The translations under genes were made by a program, and so were the position numbers. A model generated the notes under the pieces. That model was not told where the DNA came from. It made no database searches and was given only the letters and a program-made list of their open reading frames with translations. From Thermoplasmatales archaeon SW_10_69_26 (GTDB lineage Archaea > Thermoplasmatota > SW-10-69-26), in contig PXUB01000001.1 of NCBI GenBank assembly GCA_003009755.1, forward strand, positions 62,001 through 126,000: 64,000 nucleotides of DNA, read 5' to 3'. Shown piece after piece: positions 51,540-59,736 of this stretch (the stretch's first letter is position 1; each line of letters opens with the position of its first letter).

Positions 51540-51662
51540 CTAGGGTTTTTCCTCGCGGCCACGCACCCACCGATAGAGGATCCACGCGGAGACTCCCAAC
51601 AGCAGGGCCACGACGAGAGCGATGATCAGTGAGGCGATCTCCACCTGGCGGAGCCCGAACAT
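51540..51662 (-). CDS. 40-residue single-helix membrane peptide
   Basis: A complete small frame: MFGLRQVEIASLIIALVVAL, LLGVSAWILYRW, VRGREEKP and stop. It is one transmembrane helix with a positive C-terminal side. TTCTAAAAC lies just upstream of ATG 51662 as a possible promoter element. Sequence character (hydrophobic core, clean ends) supports it, but it is short and unconfirmed. It could be a regulatory or toxin-like membrane peptide. Confidence 0.45.
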   Translation of the reverse strand: MFGLRQVEIASLIIALVVALLLGVSAWILYRWVRGREEKP

Positions 51663-51707
51663 GGTCAGATGTTTTAGAACTGCTTGTTGTATGTATTATT
51701 CTAATGG

Positions 51708-51953
51708 GTGCGGGACCAGGCATTCGCCTGGCTGCAGGCCAGATCCGTCGGCGACCTGCTAACAACTCCGGAGACTTTTCTGTTTGAGGATGTCAAAGGG
51801 AGATGGGCTTACCCGCACATCCTCGACGAGGGCCGGGACCTAGAGTGCCATTACGTGATCACGGACGAGCCCACCGAAGGCGGCGTCACGTGGAACGACC
51901 AACCCAGCGGCGACGACCTGAACCTGCAGGACACGACGGCCACGAGAACGTGA
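51708..51953 (+). pseudogene. Fragment of a DNRLRE-type surface protein
   Basis: The frame includes LTTPETFLFEDVKGRWAYPH and HYVITDEPTEGGVTWNDQPS. G-V-T-W-N-D-Q-P is characteristic of DNRLRE-type carbohydrate-binding surface domains. There is no start signal peptide and the frame ends in TTATRT just before repeat material, so this is a piece of a larger gene left in the accessory region. Confidence 0.4.
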
Positions 51954-52139
51954 ACACCACCAAGAAAAACTACGAGAACGAAGCCCGGTACCCCCAGAAC
52001 CTGTATGGAGACCGCTGGCTGTTGCGAGCGCTCGAGGACTCGCTGGCGGTCTCGAGGCTCGGACGGACCCTCGCTGGCGCTTCGGCTCCGTCGAGCTTCT
52101 CGACGGCTGCGCCGCCGTGGGGGATCAGCCGTCGAGAAG

Positions 52140-52255
52140 TGGTCCCGTCGGGACGCAGAGATCCGAGGCATCGATGCAGAACGAGGACCTCTGCCGACGA
52201 CGGGAGCACGAGGCCTGCAGATACCGTGGAAAGAGGCCGAGTGGTCCCCTCGGGA
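52140..52255 (+). repeat. 102-bp tRNA-Glu-linked repeat unit, copy 2
   Basis: TGGTCCCGTCGGGA at 52140 and TGGTCCCCTCGGGA at 52242 bound the unit (period 102). The interior (GAGGCATCGATGCAGAACGA onwards) is about 95 percent identical to copy 1 and less to copy 3. It is followed by hairpin-forming DNA (CGAACC...GGTTCG near 52262-52282) and an isolated T-arm-like GGTTCAAATCCCTCGGTCCC at 52324-52343. Confidence 0.7.
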
Positions 52256-52373
52256 TTCTCGTACGAACCTCGCTTCGCTCGGTTCGGACGGCTCGCAAGC
52301 CCTTCCCGCTTGCTCGTAACCTGTGGTTCAAATCCCTCGGTCCCACTTCCTCTGGATGGTGGGCGAGAAGCCG

Positions 52374-52428
52374 CCCGTCGGGATCTCAAGACGTGGCGGA
52401 GACCGGGCACGTCTTGAGAGACGACGGG
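52374..52428. other. Long cruciform-capable palindrome between tRNA-Glu repeat units
   Basis: CCCGTCG (52374) pairs with CGACGGG (52422), and CTCAAGACGTG (52385) with CACGTCTTGAG (52408), an 11-bp perfect stem around GCGGAGACCGGG. The outer arms are the tRNA-Glu 3' end in both orientations, the same plan as in the tRNA-Tyr and tRNA-Ser arrays. Confidence 0.65.
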
Positions 52429-52466
52429 ACCACGAGCGAACGTGGCCACAGGAGAAGGTGAGCGAG

Positions 52467-52582
52467 TGGTCCCGTCGGGATGCAGAGGGCCGAGACGACG
52501 ATGCAGAACGAGGACCTCTGCAAACGACGGAGACCCGAGGCCTGGAGATACCGGAGAAAGAGGCCGAGTGGTCCCGTCGGGG
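52467..52582 (+). repeat. 102-bp tRNA-Glu-linked repeat unit, copy 3 / candidate attL
   Basis: Bounded by TGGTCCCGTCGGGA at 52467 and TGGTCCCGTCGGGG at 52569 (period 102). The second boundary motif is the last tRNA-Glu-like 14-mer before the Rep gene region and could be the left attachment site of the element that ends in the tRNA-Glu gene at 60935. Confidence 0.65.
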
Positions 52583-53074
52583 ACTATCCTCCATACCGGG
52601 AGGGGCTGGAGCCAAAACCGCCCCCGGTTTTGACGGTTTCCGGCTTGGACCCTGATACGTGGACGGCGAACCCGTCCGCGTCTCCCTCTTTCTCCATTTC
52701 AGACCCCCCACCTTCTCCGACCCCGACGACGAGCCGAGCGTGCCGCAGCGCCCTCCGAGGGGCGACCGGCGATCAGGTCGGGCGGCCCATCATGGTCCCG
52801 CCCGAGCGACAGCGAGGGCGGGGCCTTGATGAGCGCCGGCCGATGCTCCGCCAGCCCCGAGGGGAAGCGAAGGCACGCGAGGCAGGAGGAGCGGGGAGCG
52901 GCCCCGACGGCGAGCCGAGACGCCGTAGCGACCCTCCGAGGCTCGCCCGCCAACCGTCAACCTCACCCGCCAACTTCCCCCACAAGCAGACTCGGGAACG
53001 GGCCGTCGAAGGCGGGTGCGGAGAAACCTGGAAACCAGCCACGCACTCTTGTCTAGTAGACGGAAGCGCACGCA

Positions 53075-53099
53075 CGGGCCGCCCCTATGGGGCGGCCCG
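53075..53099. other. Perfect 11-bp hairpin before rep (candidate replication origin)
   Basis: CGGGCCGCCCC-TAT-GGGGCGGCCCG is a perfect inverted repeat with a 3-nt loop, 22 bp before the Rep start. A second small palindrome GTCTA-G-TAGAC is at 53051. HUH Rep proteins nick at hairpin-presented sites, so this is a candidate double-strand origin; a terminator is the alternative. Confidence 0.45.
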
Positions 53100-53121
53100 C
53101 TCGGTGTATCCTGCCCCTACG

Positions 53122-54105
53122 GTGGACTACGATGCAGCCCCACCCTCCACAGACGAGGCCCAGCATCCGCCCGCCGTCTTCGCCACCCTTCCCGGCCAAG
53201 CCGACGAATGCGGCGAGAGCGAGTGCGGCAACGTCATCGGAGCCGAAGCCTGCTCCCATGCCGAGCACAACCCTGAGGACCACGACCTTCGGCTATTCTA
53301 TCAGACCTGCGAAGGCCGCACCTGTCCCCAGGGATTCGAGGACTGGATTAACGACCGCGCCGACAAAGCCCTCCACCGGCTCGTTGACGGAAAGAAGGCC
53401 TACGCTGAGGAAGGCAAGAACCTCGGCCCGGTCAAGCACGTAATCTTCTCCCCACCCCCGGAGGAGACCGACGCCTATCGAAACGAGGATGGCTACGGCC
53501 AGCTCGTCCGCGATGCCTACGAGCACGCCCGCGAGGCCGGTATGGATGGGGGCGTGGCTATCCCGCACCTCTGGCGGCTCTCAGACGACCTCAAAGCCTG
53601 CCTGCGAGACGAAGGCTATGGAATCGGTGAGGAGAACGGCGGCCTCTGGCAAGGCGTCCACGACGACGCACTCGGCCTCGGCCATTGGCGAACCTACGTC
53701 ACCTTCAGCCCCCACGTTCACCTCCTCGGTACCGGCTACCTGGAAAACGCCCGAGAGTTCAACGACCGAACGGGCTGGGTCTACCACAACAAGGGAAAGC
53801 GTCCCTCGCCGGGCTCGGTCCATTCCACGGCCGCCTACATCCTCAGCCATGCCGCCCTTGTGGACGGCAGCCGCGCCCTCCGCTGGTGGGGTGTCTTCTC
53901 CTACAACAAGCTCGCCAAGGTCGAAGAACTCGTCCGCCGAGAGCCGAAGACATGCGAATGCGGCGAGCCGATCTATGAGTACCCGACCACCAAGGACGGT
54001 ACCCGCGTCGGCTGGGAGCATCGGGGCTCTCCAGCAGAACGGGTGGAGAAGACCGTTCTCTATCGGGTCGTGGGCAAGCCTCCGCCGGGGGGAGTGCAGT
54101 GTTAG
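53122..54105 (+). CDS. rep: HUH-family rolling-circle replication initiator (Rep)
   Basis: 327 residues. The metal-binding HUH motif is in TFSPHVHLLGTGYL (about 197-210), motif 1-like KHVIFSPPPEE is near 112, and the catalytic tyrosine region is STAAYILSHAALV (about 241). RALRWWGVFSYNKL follows, as in haloarchaeal plasmid and virus Reps. The N-terminus has a Cys/His-rich cluster (CGNVIGAEACSHAEH, CEGRTCPQGF) and the C-terminus a partial zinc ribbon (CECGEPI). Rep would nick its origin and start rolling-circle replication of the excised element. GTG 53122 is chosen; the frame is open to 52480 but low-complexity. Followed by an overlapping zinc-ribbon gene. Confidence 0.82.
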   Translation: MDYDAAPPSTDEAQHPPAVFATLPGQADECGESECGNVIGAEACSHAEHNPEDHDLRLFYQTCEGRTCPQGFEDWINDRADKALHRLVDGKKAYAEEGKNLGPVKHVIFSPPPEETDAYRNEDGYGQLVRDAYEHAREAGMDGGVAIPHLWRLSDDLKACLRDEGYGIGEENGGLWQGVHDDALGLGHWRTYVTFSPHVHLLGTGYLENAREFNDRTGWVYHNKGKRPSPGSVHSTAAYILSHAALVDGSRALRWWGVFSYNKLAKVEELVRREPKTCECGEPIYEYPTTKDGTRVGWEHRGSPAERVEKTVLYRVVGKPPPGGVQC

Positions 54106-54215
54106 AGGTGGAGTGCGAGCGATGTGGCCATACGTGGATGGAACACGGAGTGGCCCAATGGGAATGTCCGCGATGCGGGAGCCTTTACGGTCGGTGGCCC
54201 GCAAACCGCGACTAG
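54099..54215 (+). CDS. 38-residue zinc-ribbon protein overlapping rep
   Basis: Frame MLEVECERCGHTWMEHGVAQ then WECPRCGSLYGRWPANRD and stop. Two CxxC knuckles (CERC, CPRC) spaced by 14 residues define a rubredoxin-type zinc ribbon. The GTG start at 54099 overlaps the last codons of rep, so it is translationally coupled. Such mini zinc ribbons often accompany replication genes on archaeal plasmids; function unknown. Confidence 0.6.
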   Translation: MLEVECERCGHTWMEHGVAQWECPRCGSLYGRWPANRD

Positions 54216-54292
54216 CCGCCCAACACCCGTTCGATAAGTAATCGTCCCGTCCGAGGATACCGCCTTCTCTCATCGGGAACGAAGATGAAGCG

Positions 54293-55405
54293 ATGGACGG
54301 CGTTCCGCGACCGGAGTCCCGGCTTGTTTCGCCTCCGACGGAGGGGAAACTACAATTTAGCTGGGCTGCTTTAGACCCGGACGCGGAGACTGAGGGAGCG
54401 GCTGTGGAAGATGGTTTCGAATATCCGGGCTATCTGCTGTTCAACGAGATTGTACATGTCCAGGAAATCGGCTTCGATGGCCCGCAGACGATAGGAGAGG
54501 AGCTTTCGACTTTCGGAGACGGGACCCCCACCAATCCATCGAAGGGGTTTCGGCAGCTTGATCTGAGTGAGGAGGTCGACGTGCGGGTATTCGAGACTGA
54601 GAGCTTCGCCCCTGTCGTCGAAGATATGCAATCCTTCGAGTATATAGCAGAAGATTACGGTACCCAAATGGAGTTCGTGACAGGCGAGGGGGACCGCCAA
54701 CAGGGACGCCCCAGAAGCTTGGACCGAGCCCATATCCATTGGCATTGGCCCGACTACTTCTTCGTCCAAGGGTCACAATCTGTTGCCGAAGCTGCAGCAG
54801 AGGAGATAGTTTCAGAGCTGGACTTGGACAGCGCAGATGTTCAGCGTTTCACCTTTGACAACGATTTCTTCTTATGGATGTACAAGAAGAATCACGACGG
54901 AGACCCCCTTTCTGAATCACTGGATCTGCTCAAGTGGACTGACGCGGAAGCGACGGGCGATCTTCCCTACCTCGGGAGTTCGACAGAAGTCCAGGAGTCA
55001 GAGGACGTTGGGCGTTCTATACCCATCCTCGTCGCGGTCCTACGGAATATGGACCTAGCCTCGCTGGAGGGAATCTTCGAGGTAGGCTCGTACGCGATGA
55101 CAGCTAGCATCGGAAGCCAAGGCAAAGTCCACGTTAAATCCGAGCAGACTGTGCAGAAAGCGTCCAATATCGCTCGGGTCTTTCTGTCAAATCTTTTCCT
55201 CCACGAACTTACCAACCTCTACGAGAACTGGAAAACTCTAGATCCTGAGGAGAAATACCCTCATCCCTCCTTCTTCTCTAGCCTCTGGGATAATGCCTCT
55301 GAACAAGGCGCCAACCTTGACATGGACTTCGACAGAGTCGTCGAGGAATACGCTGCGAAGCGTGGAGAGAGCGCAGAAGACTATGACTTCGATTTCGGTA
55401 ACTAG
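54293..55405 (+). CDS. Unknown protein 1 of the integrative element
   Basis: 370 residues, soluble, no transmembrane helix, markedly lower G+C than the chromosome. Features: an acidic N-terminal half (LDPDAETEGAAVEDGFEYPG), HIHWHWPDYFFVQGS near 147 and a helical C-terminal half (SNIARVFLSNLFLHELTNLY). No nuclease, ATPase or helicase motif is recognised. It begins a block of three unknown genes between rep and the modification methylase, all on the plus strand. Position suggests an accessory or defence role (inference). Confidence 0.65.
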   Translation: MDGVPRPESRLVSPPTEGKLQFSWAALDPDAETEGAAVEDGFEYPGYLLFNEIVHVQEIGFDGPQTIGEELSTFGDGTPTNPSKGFRQLDLSEEVDVRVFETESFAPVVEDMQSFEYIAEDYGTQMEFVTGEGDRQQGRPRSLDRAHIHWHWPDYFFVQGSQSVAEAAAEEIVSELDLDSADVQRFTFDNDFFLWMYKKNHDGDPLSESLDLLKWTDAEATGDLPYLGSSTEVQESEDVGRSIPILVAVLRNMDLASLEGIFEVGSYAMTASIGSQGKVHVKSEQTVQKASNIARVFLSNLFLHELTNLYENWKTLDPEEKYPHPSFFSSLWDNASEQGANLDMDFDRVVEEYAAKRGESAEDYDFDFGN

Positions 55406-55416
55406 GGGTGTGAGAT

Positions 55417-56043
55417 GTGCTGAAAGCCTTGAGAAAAGTGGAAGGCGCCTCCGGCACCCACCCCAGAAGCCAAAACACAGAAAGCCTGCGGCTAGAGCTC
55501 CGCGACGAATGGCGCCTGAATCAAGCGGCCCTTGATGACTATCCATTTCTTGATCAGTTAGTGCTGGAGGGACGGTATGAGTATTCAAAAGATCCGACCT
55601 GGGGATCACCGGAGCACGTCGATGGTTCCTTCCAACTCCGGACGGCCTCTGGCCTCCTTCTGATAGAGATCAGCGCAGATCGCCCATCCCCGACGGAGCT
55701 CGCGAAGGAATTCGATAAGGCTATCGATTCGGGCTTGCGTGTGAGCAGGGACTTCGTACCCTCTCGCGGGAAAGTGTGGTCTTTCGTTGATCAGGCGGAT
55801 AGCGTTCTGAGTCTCCGGGCTCGAGACGAGACAGGACAGGTACGGAATCTTGCGGAAGTACATGACGCACAAAACCCCAGAGAATGGACCGTAGAACACG
55901 CGAGCTTGAAGTTCGGTTATGGTGGCGGATTCTTCCTCGATTTCGAGCGAGACTCAATCTCCATATACGGAGTCGATGAGGGGGATGAGGAGCCAGCGAT
56001 AGAAACTCTGGAAGTTGCCTTTTTGACAGGGATTTGGGACTAG
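55417..56043 (+). CDS. Unknown protein 2 of the integrative element
   Basis: 208 residues. Helical N-terminus (TESLRLELRDEWRLNQAALD) and a beta-rich remainder (FQLRTASGLLLIEISADRPS, FGYGGGFFLDFERDSISIYG). No known motif. GTG 55417 is 11 nt after the preceding stop, so translation is coupled in one operon. Low G+C as in its neighbours. Confidence 0.6.
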   Translation: MLKALRKVEGASGTHPRSQNTESLRLELRDEWRLNQAALDDYPFLDQLVLEGRYEYSKDPTWGSPEHVDGSFQLRTASGLLLIEISADRPSPTELAKEFDKAIDSGLRVSRDFVPSRGKVWSFVDQADSVLSLRARDETGQVRNLAEVHDAQNPREWTVEHASLKFGYGGGFFLDFERDSISIYGVDEGDEEPAIETLEVAFLTGIWD

Positions 56044-56054
56044 GGGGTCCTGGG

Positions 56055-56630
56055 GTGTCCACAGAGAGAATCAAAATATTTTGGAACAGAGCCCGGGAGT
56101 GGAGATGGTTTGGCTTCTTCACTTATGCGTCCACATTCCCTTGGATCGGCAGCTCATTCTTCCAGTCCTTTTCAACCGAGTGGTTTCTAATTGTCGGAGC
56201 AGCCCTTCTCACTCATGTTTTCCCTCTAGTCTGGGTGGGACTGACGCAGAGGCCGTTTTATCTAAAGGTCGATTGGGTCCCCTTAGACGATGAGGGCGTA
56301 GCTTGGCGGAGGAAGTCGTCAGGGATCGTAGCGATGGAAAATGGATCTGGCGCCATCCAGGTCTTCTTTGAGGTAATTGAAGGTGCGGAGGATATCGAGG
56401 TCTCTGTGGACGCTGATACGCCTTACTATGCGAGCCCTAACCAGCCTCCTGCACCCCTTCGCTGGAGAGATGGCACGCTCTTGTTGGAAGATGGAGACTT
56501 GGAGAATAGGGAGTTCTACGTCAAGATAGAGCTCGTCCAGGATAGTGCTCTGGCTGGCGGAATGGACCATGAAGTCTATCTCCAGGATGAGCGGTCAGGG
56601 AAGGAGCTGTTGAGGGTACCCATCAATTAG
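56055..56630 (+). CDS. Unknown protein 3 of the integrative element (membrane-anchored)
   Basis: About 191 residues. Two hydrophobic helices near the N-terminus (WFGFFTYASTFPWIGSSFF and WFLIVGAALLTHVFPLVWVG) anchor a beta-sandwich-like soluble domain (AIQVFFEVIEGAEDIEVSVD, FYVKIELVQDSALAGGMD). GTG 56055 follows GGGGGTCCTGGG; TTG 56034 overlapping the preceding gene is the alternative. A membrane effector is possible if the three-gene block is a defence system, but nothing proves it. Confidence 0.55.
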   Translation: MSTERIKIFWNRAREWRWFGFFTYASTFPWIGSSFFQSFSTEWFLIVGAALLTHVFPLVWVGLTQRPFYLKVDWVPLDDEGVAWRRKSSGIVAMENGSGAIQVFFEVIEGAEDIEVSVDADTPYYASPNQPPAPLRWRDGTLLLEDGDLENREFYVKIELVQDSALAGGMDHEVYLQDERSGKELLRVPIN

Positions 56631-56761
56631 GCTTCCGGAGGGCCAACCGGGGAGTCTTCCGGTCTCTCCGGCAACGATGAGGTCCTTCTTCACGGTGAAG
56701 GGAGTATCCTCTTAGGCAGGGAACTGGTTGCTCTACTCACTCCGACTGAGCGAGGGGATGG

Positions 56762-58159
56762 ATGATGGCGCTCCAAGAACCGATTCCCGGGCCAGATAGC
56801 GGAAAGCGGAACAAGCTCCTAGACCGGGACCGGGAGATACACGATTGGTATCGGTTCGTATTGGGGTATCCGCCCCACCTTGTCCGCCTCTACCTCGATA
56901 GGTTGGAAGCTGAACCCGGTGAAGACAGGGTACTTGATCCATTCTCGGGTACGGCCACAACACCCGTCGAAGCCCGGAAGAACGGCTTTTCGACCATCGG
57001 TGTTGACGCAAATCCGATAACTAGCTTGGCCACCCGCGTCAAGCTTCGATGGGGGTTGGATACGGACGACCTCATAGAACAGCTTGCCTCGATCATAGAT
57101 GACGCCGCTGGCCGTCTCCTTGCTCACGATCTCGACCCGCTTGTAGACGGAGGCTTCCAAACTCGTCTTGAGGACAAGGCGTTTGAAGGAGACATACCCG
57201 ATCTCGGCGCCCTAACCTCCGGCGCGGCCCCTTCTGAGCCAGTCAACGTTGATGTTATCCTCTCGGAGAGCGCCAAGAAACTCATTCCGAAAGGGTTCAT
57301 CAGCGAGAAGCCCCTCAAACGAGTTCTCGCACTCCGGCTGGCAATAGAGGAGAATACCGAGGTCATCGAACGAGAGGAGTTCTTCTTCCTAGCCCTATCG
57401 AACACAGTCGTTTCCACGGCAGGTAACCTCGGCTTCGGGCCAGAAGTATATCGAAAGAGCCCGAAAGAGGATGCTGGAGTGTTGTCGGATTTCTTCGGCG
57501 TATCGGCCCAAATGATCCACGATCTAACCCGAGTCCAGAATCAAGGGGATCTGCCGTCCGCCTGGACTCGTTCCGGGGACGCTCGGACAATGGATTGTTT
57601 AGAGGGTCTCCCACCCAGCGATCTGATTATCACTTCACCGCCTTATCCGAACGAGAAGGACTACACGCGGAGTACTCGCCTGGAAACCGTCTTGCTCGGG
57701 CTCGTGGAGGAGCAGTCGGATGTTCAAGACATCAAGAGGTCACTGCTCGTCAGCAACTCCCGGAATTGCTACGTTGATGTAGATGATGGGAAGCATATCG
57801 AGGACATAGACGAGATTACCTCCCTCGCGGACAGGATTGAAGAAAAGCGGATTGAACTTGGCAAGGATTCAGGGTTCGAGAAAAAGTACCACGAGATAGT
57901 TAGGCATTATTTCGGCGGTATGTACCTGCATTTCGAGTCCTTGAAGGACCACCTTAACCCCGGTGCGAAGCTCGCGTATGTCGTCGGAGATCAACAGTCC
58001 TATTTCCGCATCAATATCCCAACGGCGGACCTTCTGGAGAAAGTTGGTAAGAAGGCGGGATACCAGCCTCTCGATACAGAGCTATGGCGCGAGAGGTTTG
58101 CTACGGAAACCGAAAAGACGATTGATGAAAACGTGCTCCTCCTGGAGTACCCAGGATAG
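56762..58159 (+). CDS. DNA methyltransferase (SPPY type)
   Basis: 465 residues. SAM motif I is VLDPFSGTATTPVEARKNGF (about 57), followed by GVDANPI; the catalytic motif IV is LIITSPPYPNEKDYTR (about 289), the S-P-P-Y form typical of N4-cytosine (and some N6-adenine) enzymes. The order I then IV with a large insert between suggests a target-recognition domain in the middle (about 90-280). It pairs with the nuclease gene five bases downstream as a type II-like restriction-modification system; recognition sequence unknown. Start ATG 56762 or 56765. Confidence 0.85.
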   Translation: MMALQEPIPGPDSGKRNKLLDRDREIHDWYRFVLGYPPHLVRLYLDRLEAEPGEDRVLDPFSGTATTPVEARKNGFSTIGVDANPITSLATRVKLRWGLDTDDLIEQLASIIDDAAGRLLAHDLDPLVDGGFQTRLEDKAFEGDIPDLGALTSGAAPSEPVNVDVILSESAKKLIPKGFISEKPLKRVLALRLAIEENTEVIEREEFFFLALSNTVVSTAGNLGFGPEVYRKSPKEDAGVLSDFFGVSAQMIHDLTRVQNQGDLPSAWTRSGDARTMDCLEGLPPSDLIITSPPYPNEKDYTRSTRLETVLLGLVEEQSDVQDIKRSLLVSNSRNCYVDVDDGKHIEDIDEITSLADRIEEKRIELGKDSGFEKKYHEIVRHYFGGMYLHFESLKDHLNPGAKLAYVVGDQQSYFRINIPTADLLEKVGKKAGYQPLDTELWRERFATETEKTIDENVLLLEYPG

Positions 58160-58164
58160 TCCAG

Positions 58165-58977
58165 ATGTCTGAGGATGAAGCGACCGTCGAAATAGCCGGG
58201 TCAGAGATTCGCCTGACTCAGTTCTCAGACTACGAGCAAGTTCTCCTCGCTGTCTTTGCGGAGCACTACGAGGAAGGCGATGAGGAGATTGAGTTCGAGA
58301 AGGATGAGTTCGCCGACGCCGCAGATGATCTGGGTCTGAGAATAAGGAACATCCCGGACGTGGTCTACGCTTTCCGATCCCGTAGGCCTCTGCCAGACCC
58401 AATCACGACCATTGGAGATTGGATAATCCAGCCGGCAGGCAAGGGGTCATACAAATTCCAATTGCTACAGAGCGCCCCTCAGTTCGATTTGAACTTTGAG
58501 GCGTATCAGCCGATTGAAATCTATAACTCGGTTCCGGAGGTAGTTCAAAAATTCCTTCGGGACGATGAGCAGTCTCTACTCACTACCATCCTATACAACA
58601 GAGTCATCGATATTTTCACAGGGCTAACCTGCTTCCATATCCAGAACCACTATCGGGCCAGCGTCCCAGGCACCGGCCAAGTCGAGCTCGACTCTTTTTA
58701 CGTTGGCGTGGACGACAAGGGAGAACTTTACGCGATCCCTATCGAGGCGAAAGGTGCAGCGGAATCCGAGAAAATCGGGCGGGTGCAAGTAGCACACATG
58801 TCGGAACTCGCACAACAAGATTTCCCTAACTTAGACCGCCGGATTCTCGCCATCAAAGAATTGGAAGATGGGACGATCTGTGCCGTCGAGTTCTCAGAAG
58901 GCGATTCGCCGGACGATTACAAAGTGAGACAAGTCCGGCGATTCGATCTAATACGAGAAGACCGCACTCGTCCGTAG
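58165..58977 (+). CDS. PD-(D/E)XK restriction endonuclease candidate
   Basis: 270 residues. VELDSFYVGVDDKGELYAIP followed by IEAKGAAESEKIGRVQVAHM (about 171-205) fits a PD-(D/E)XK core: Asp in ELD and the E-A-K pair. The N-terminal half is helical and may bind DNA. Its position directly after the methyltransferase, same strand and 5-bp gap, supports a restriction-modification pair, with the nuclease translated after the methylase. No similarity to a named enzyme is recognised. Confidence 0.75.
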   Translation: MSEDEATVEIAGSEIRLTQFSDYEQVLLAVFAEHYEEGDEEIEFEKDEFADAADDLGLRIRNIPDVVYAFRSRRPLPDPITTIGDWIIQPAGKGSYKFQLLQSAPQFDLNFEAYQPIEIYNSVPEVVQKFLRDDEQSLLTTILYNRVIDIFTGLTCFHIQNHYRASVPGTGQVELDSFYVGVDDKGELYAIPIEAKGAAESEKIGRVQVAHMSELAQQDFPNLDRRILAIKELEDGTICAVEFSEGDSPDDYKVRQVRRFDLIREDRTRP

Positions 58978-58981
58978 AAGG

Positions 58982-59635
58982 CTAGTCCGCCTTGTCCGGT
59001 CTGGTCCTTTTCTTTTCCTCCTCATCCAGGAGGTTGGGAGGATGATGACCTCGCTGGAGAGGGTAGGGCCAGGGATCGGGCGGAGTCCAGACATTCGCGC
59101 AGGCAGGGCACGCCCAATCGAGCCCAACCCGCCAATCAGCAATCTTCAACGCAAGGTCGTGGTGCTCCTCTGCCTCTCCTTCTTCGACCGGCTTCCTGGC
59201 TCGCGGGCTCAGGTACCAGTCCGGGATTTCCCTCTCAGGAATCCGCTTTGGTAGAGGATAAGGGTCAATCAGGTACCAAGTCCCGCACTCGGTACATCTC
59301 ACCCGTTGTTGAGGCTGGACGCACTCAGCGTTTTCGCACCGCCCGGACCCTTCCTGGATCGAGTCGGCGCAAGCGACACAGTATCTCGCCTGACTGAGAG
59401 AGACATAGCCCCCAGCCCCAGGGGAGTGAATAACACGATATTCTTTCTTCAGTTCCCTCAGAGCACGGTTTTGCGTTCCGGACGGCTCTCCGCTGAACAG
59501 CTCTCGCTTGGAAGCGGGGCCATCCTCTAATTCCGTGAGGACTGCCTCTTTCTCCTCCTCTTGTCGACTCTTTGCCACCTCAGACTCCCCTCCTTGGACC
59601 CGCTCGCCCTTCTTCTTGGACCCATTCGGGCCCAT
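58982..59635 (-). CDS. Winged-helix plus zinc-finger protein
   Basis: 217 residues. The region about 20-80 (KEAVLTELEDGPASKRELFS, RALRELKKEYRVIHSPGAGG) is a winged helix. Then come several cysteine pairs: CVACADS / CENAEC (about 88-106), CTECGTWY (about 114) and CPACANVW (about 182), forming zinc ribbons. Likely a regulator or DNA-binding accessory of the element. It is convergent with the nuclease gene and divergent from the integrase. Start ATG 59635, or GTG at codon 20. Confidence 0.62.
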   Translation of the reverse strand: MGPNGSKKKGERVQGGESEVAKSRQEEEKEAVLTELEDGPASKRELFSGEPSGTQNRALRELKKEYRVIHSPGAGGYVSLSQARYCVACADSIQEGSGRCENAECVQPQQRVRCTECGTWYLIDPYPLPKRIPEREIPDWYLSPRARKPVEEGEAEEHHDLALKIADWRVGLDWACPACANVWTPPDPWPYPLQRGHHPPNLLDEEEKKRTRPDKAD

Positions 59636-59736
59636 TGACGGCTCCGCCTACTGATGTGCTAGGGCGAGAATGAGAGCGTGCTTCGCTGGCCCGGGCGGTT
59701 CCCCTCCCGACCCGGGCCGGCGGGGCCACCTTAAGC

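Noticed and set aside
52319..52343. An additional tRNA gene (TTCAAATCC with GGTCCCA)
   Set aside because: Only a T-arm-like and acceptor-like 3' piece is present and its T-stem does not pair; it is treated as part of the tRNA-Glu-derived repeats.
52480..53121. Upstream extension of the Rep frame into the tRNA-Glu repeat
   Set aside because: The text is repeat-derived or low-complexity and contains the candidate origin hairpin, so the start is placed at 53122.
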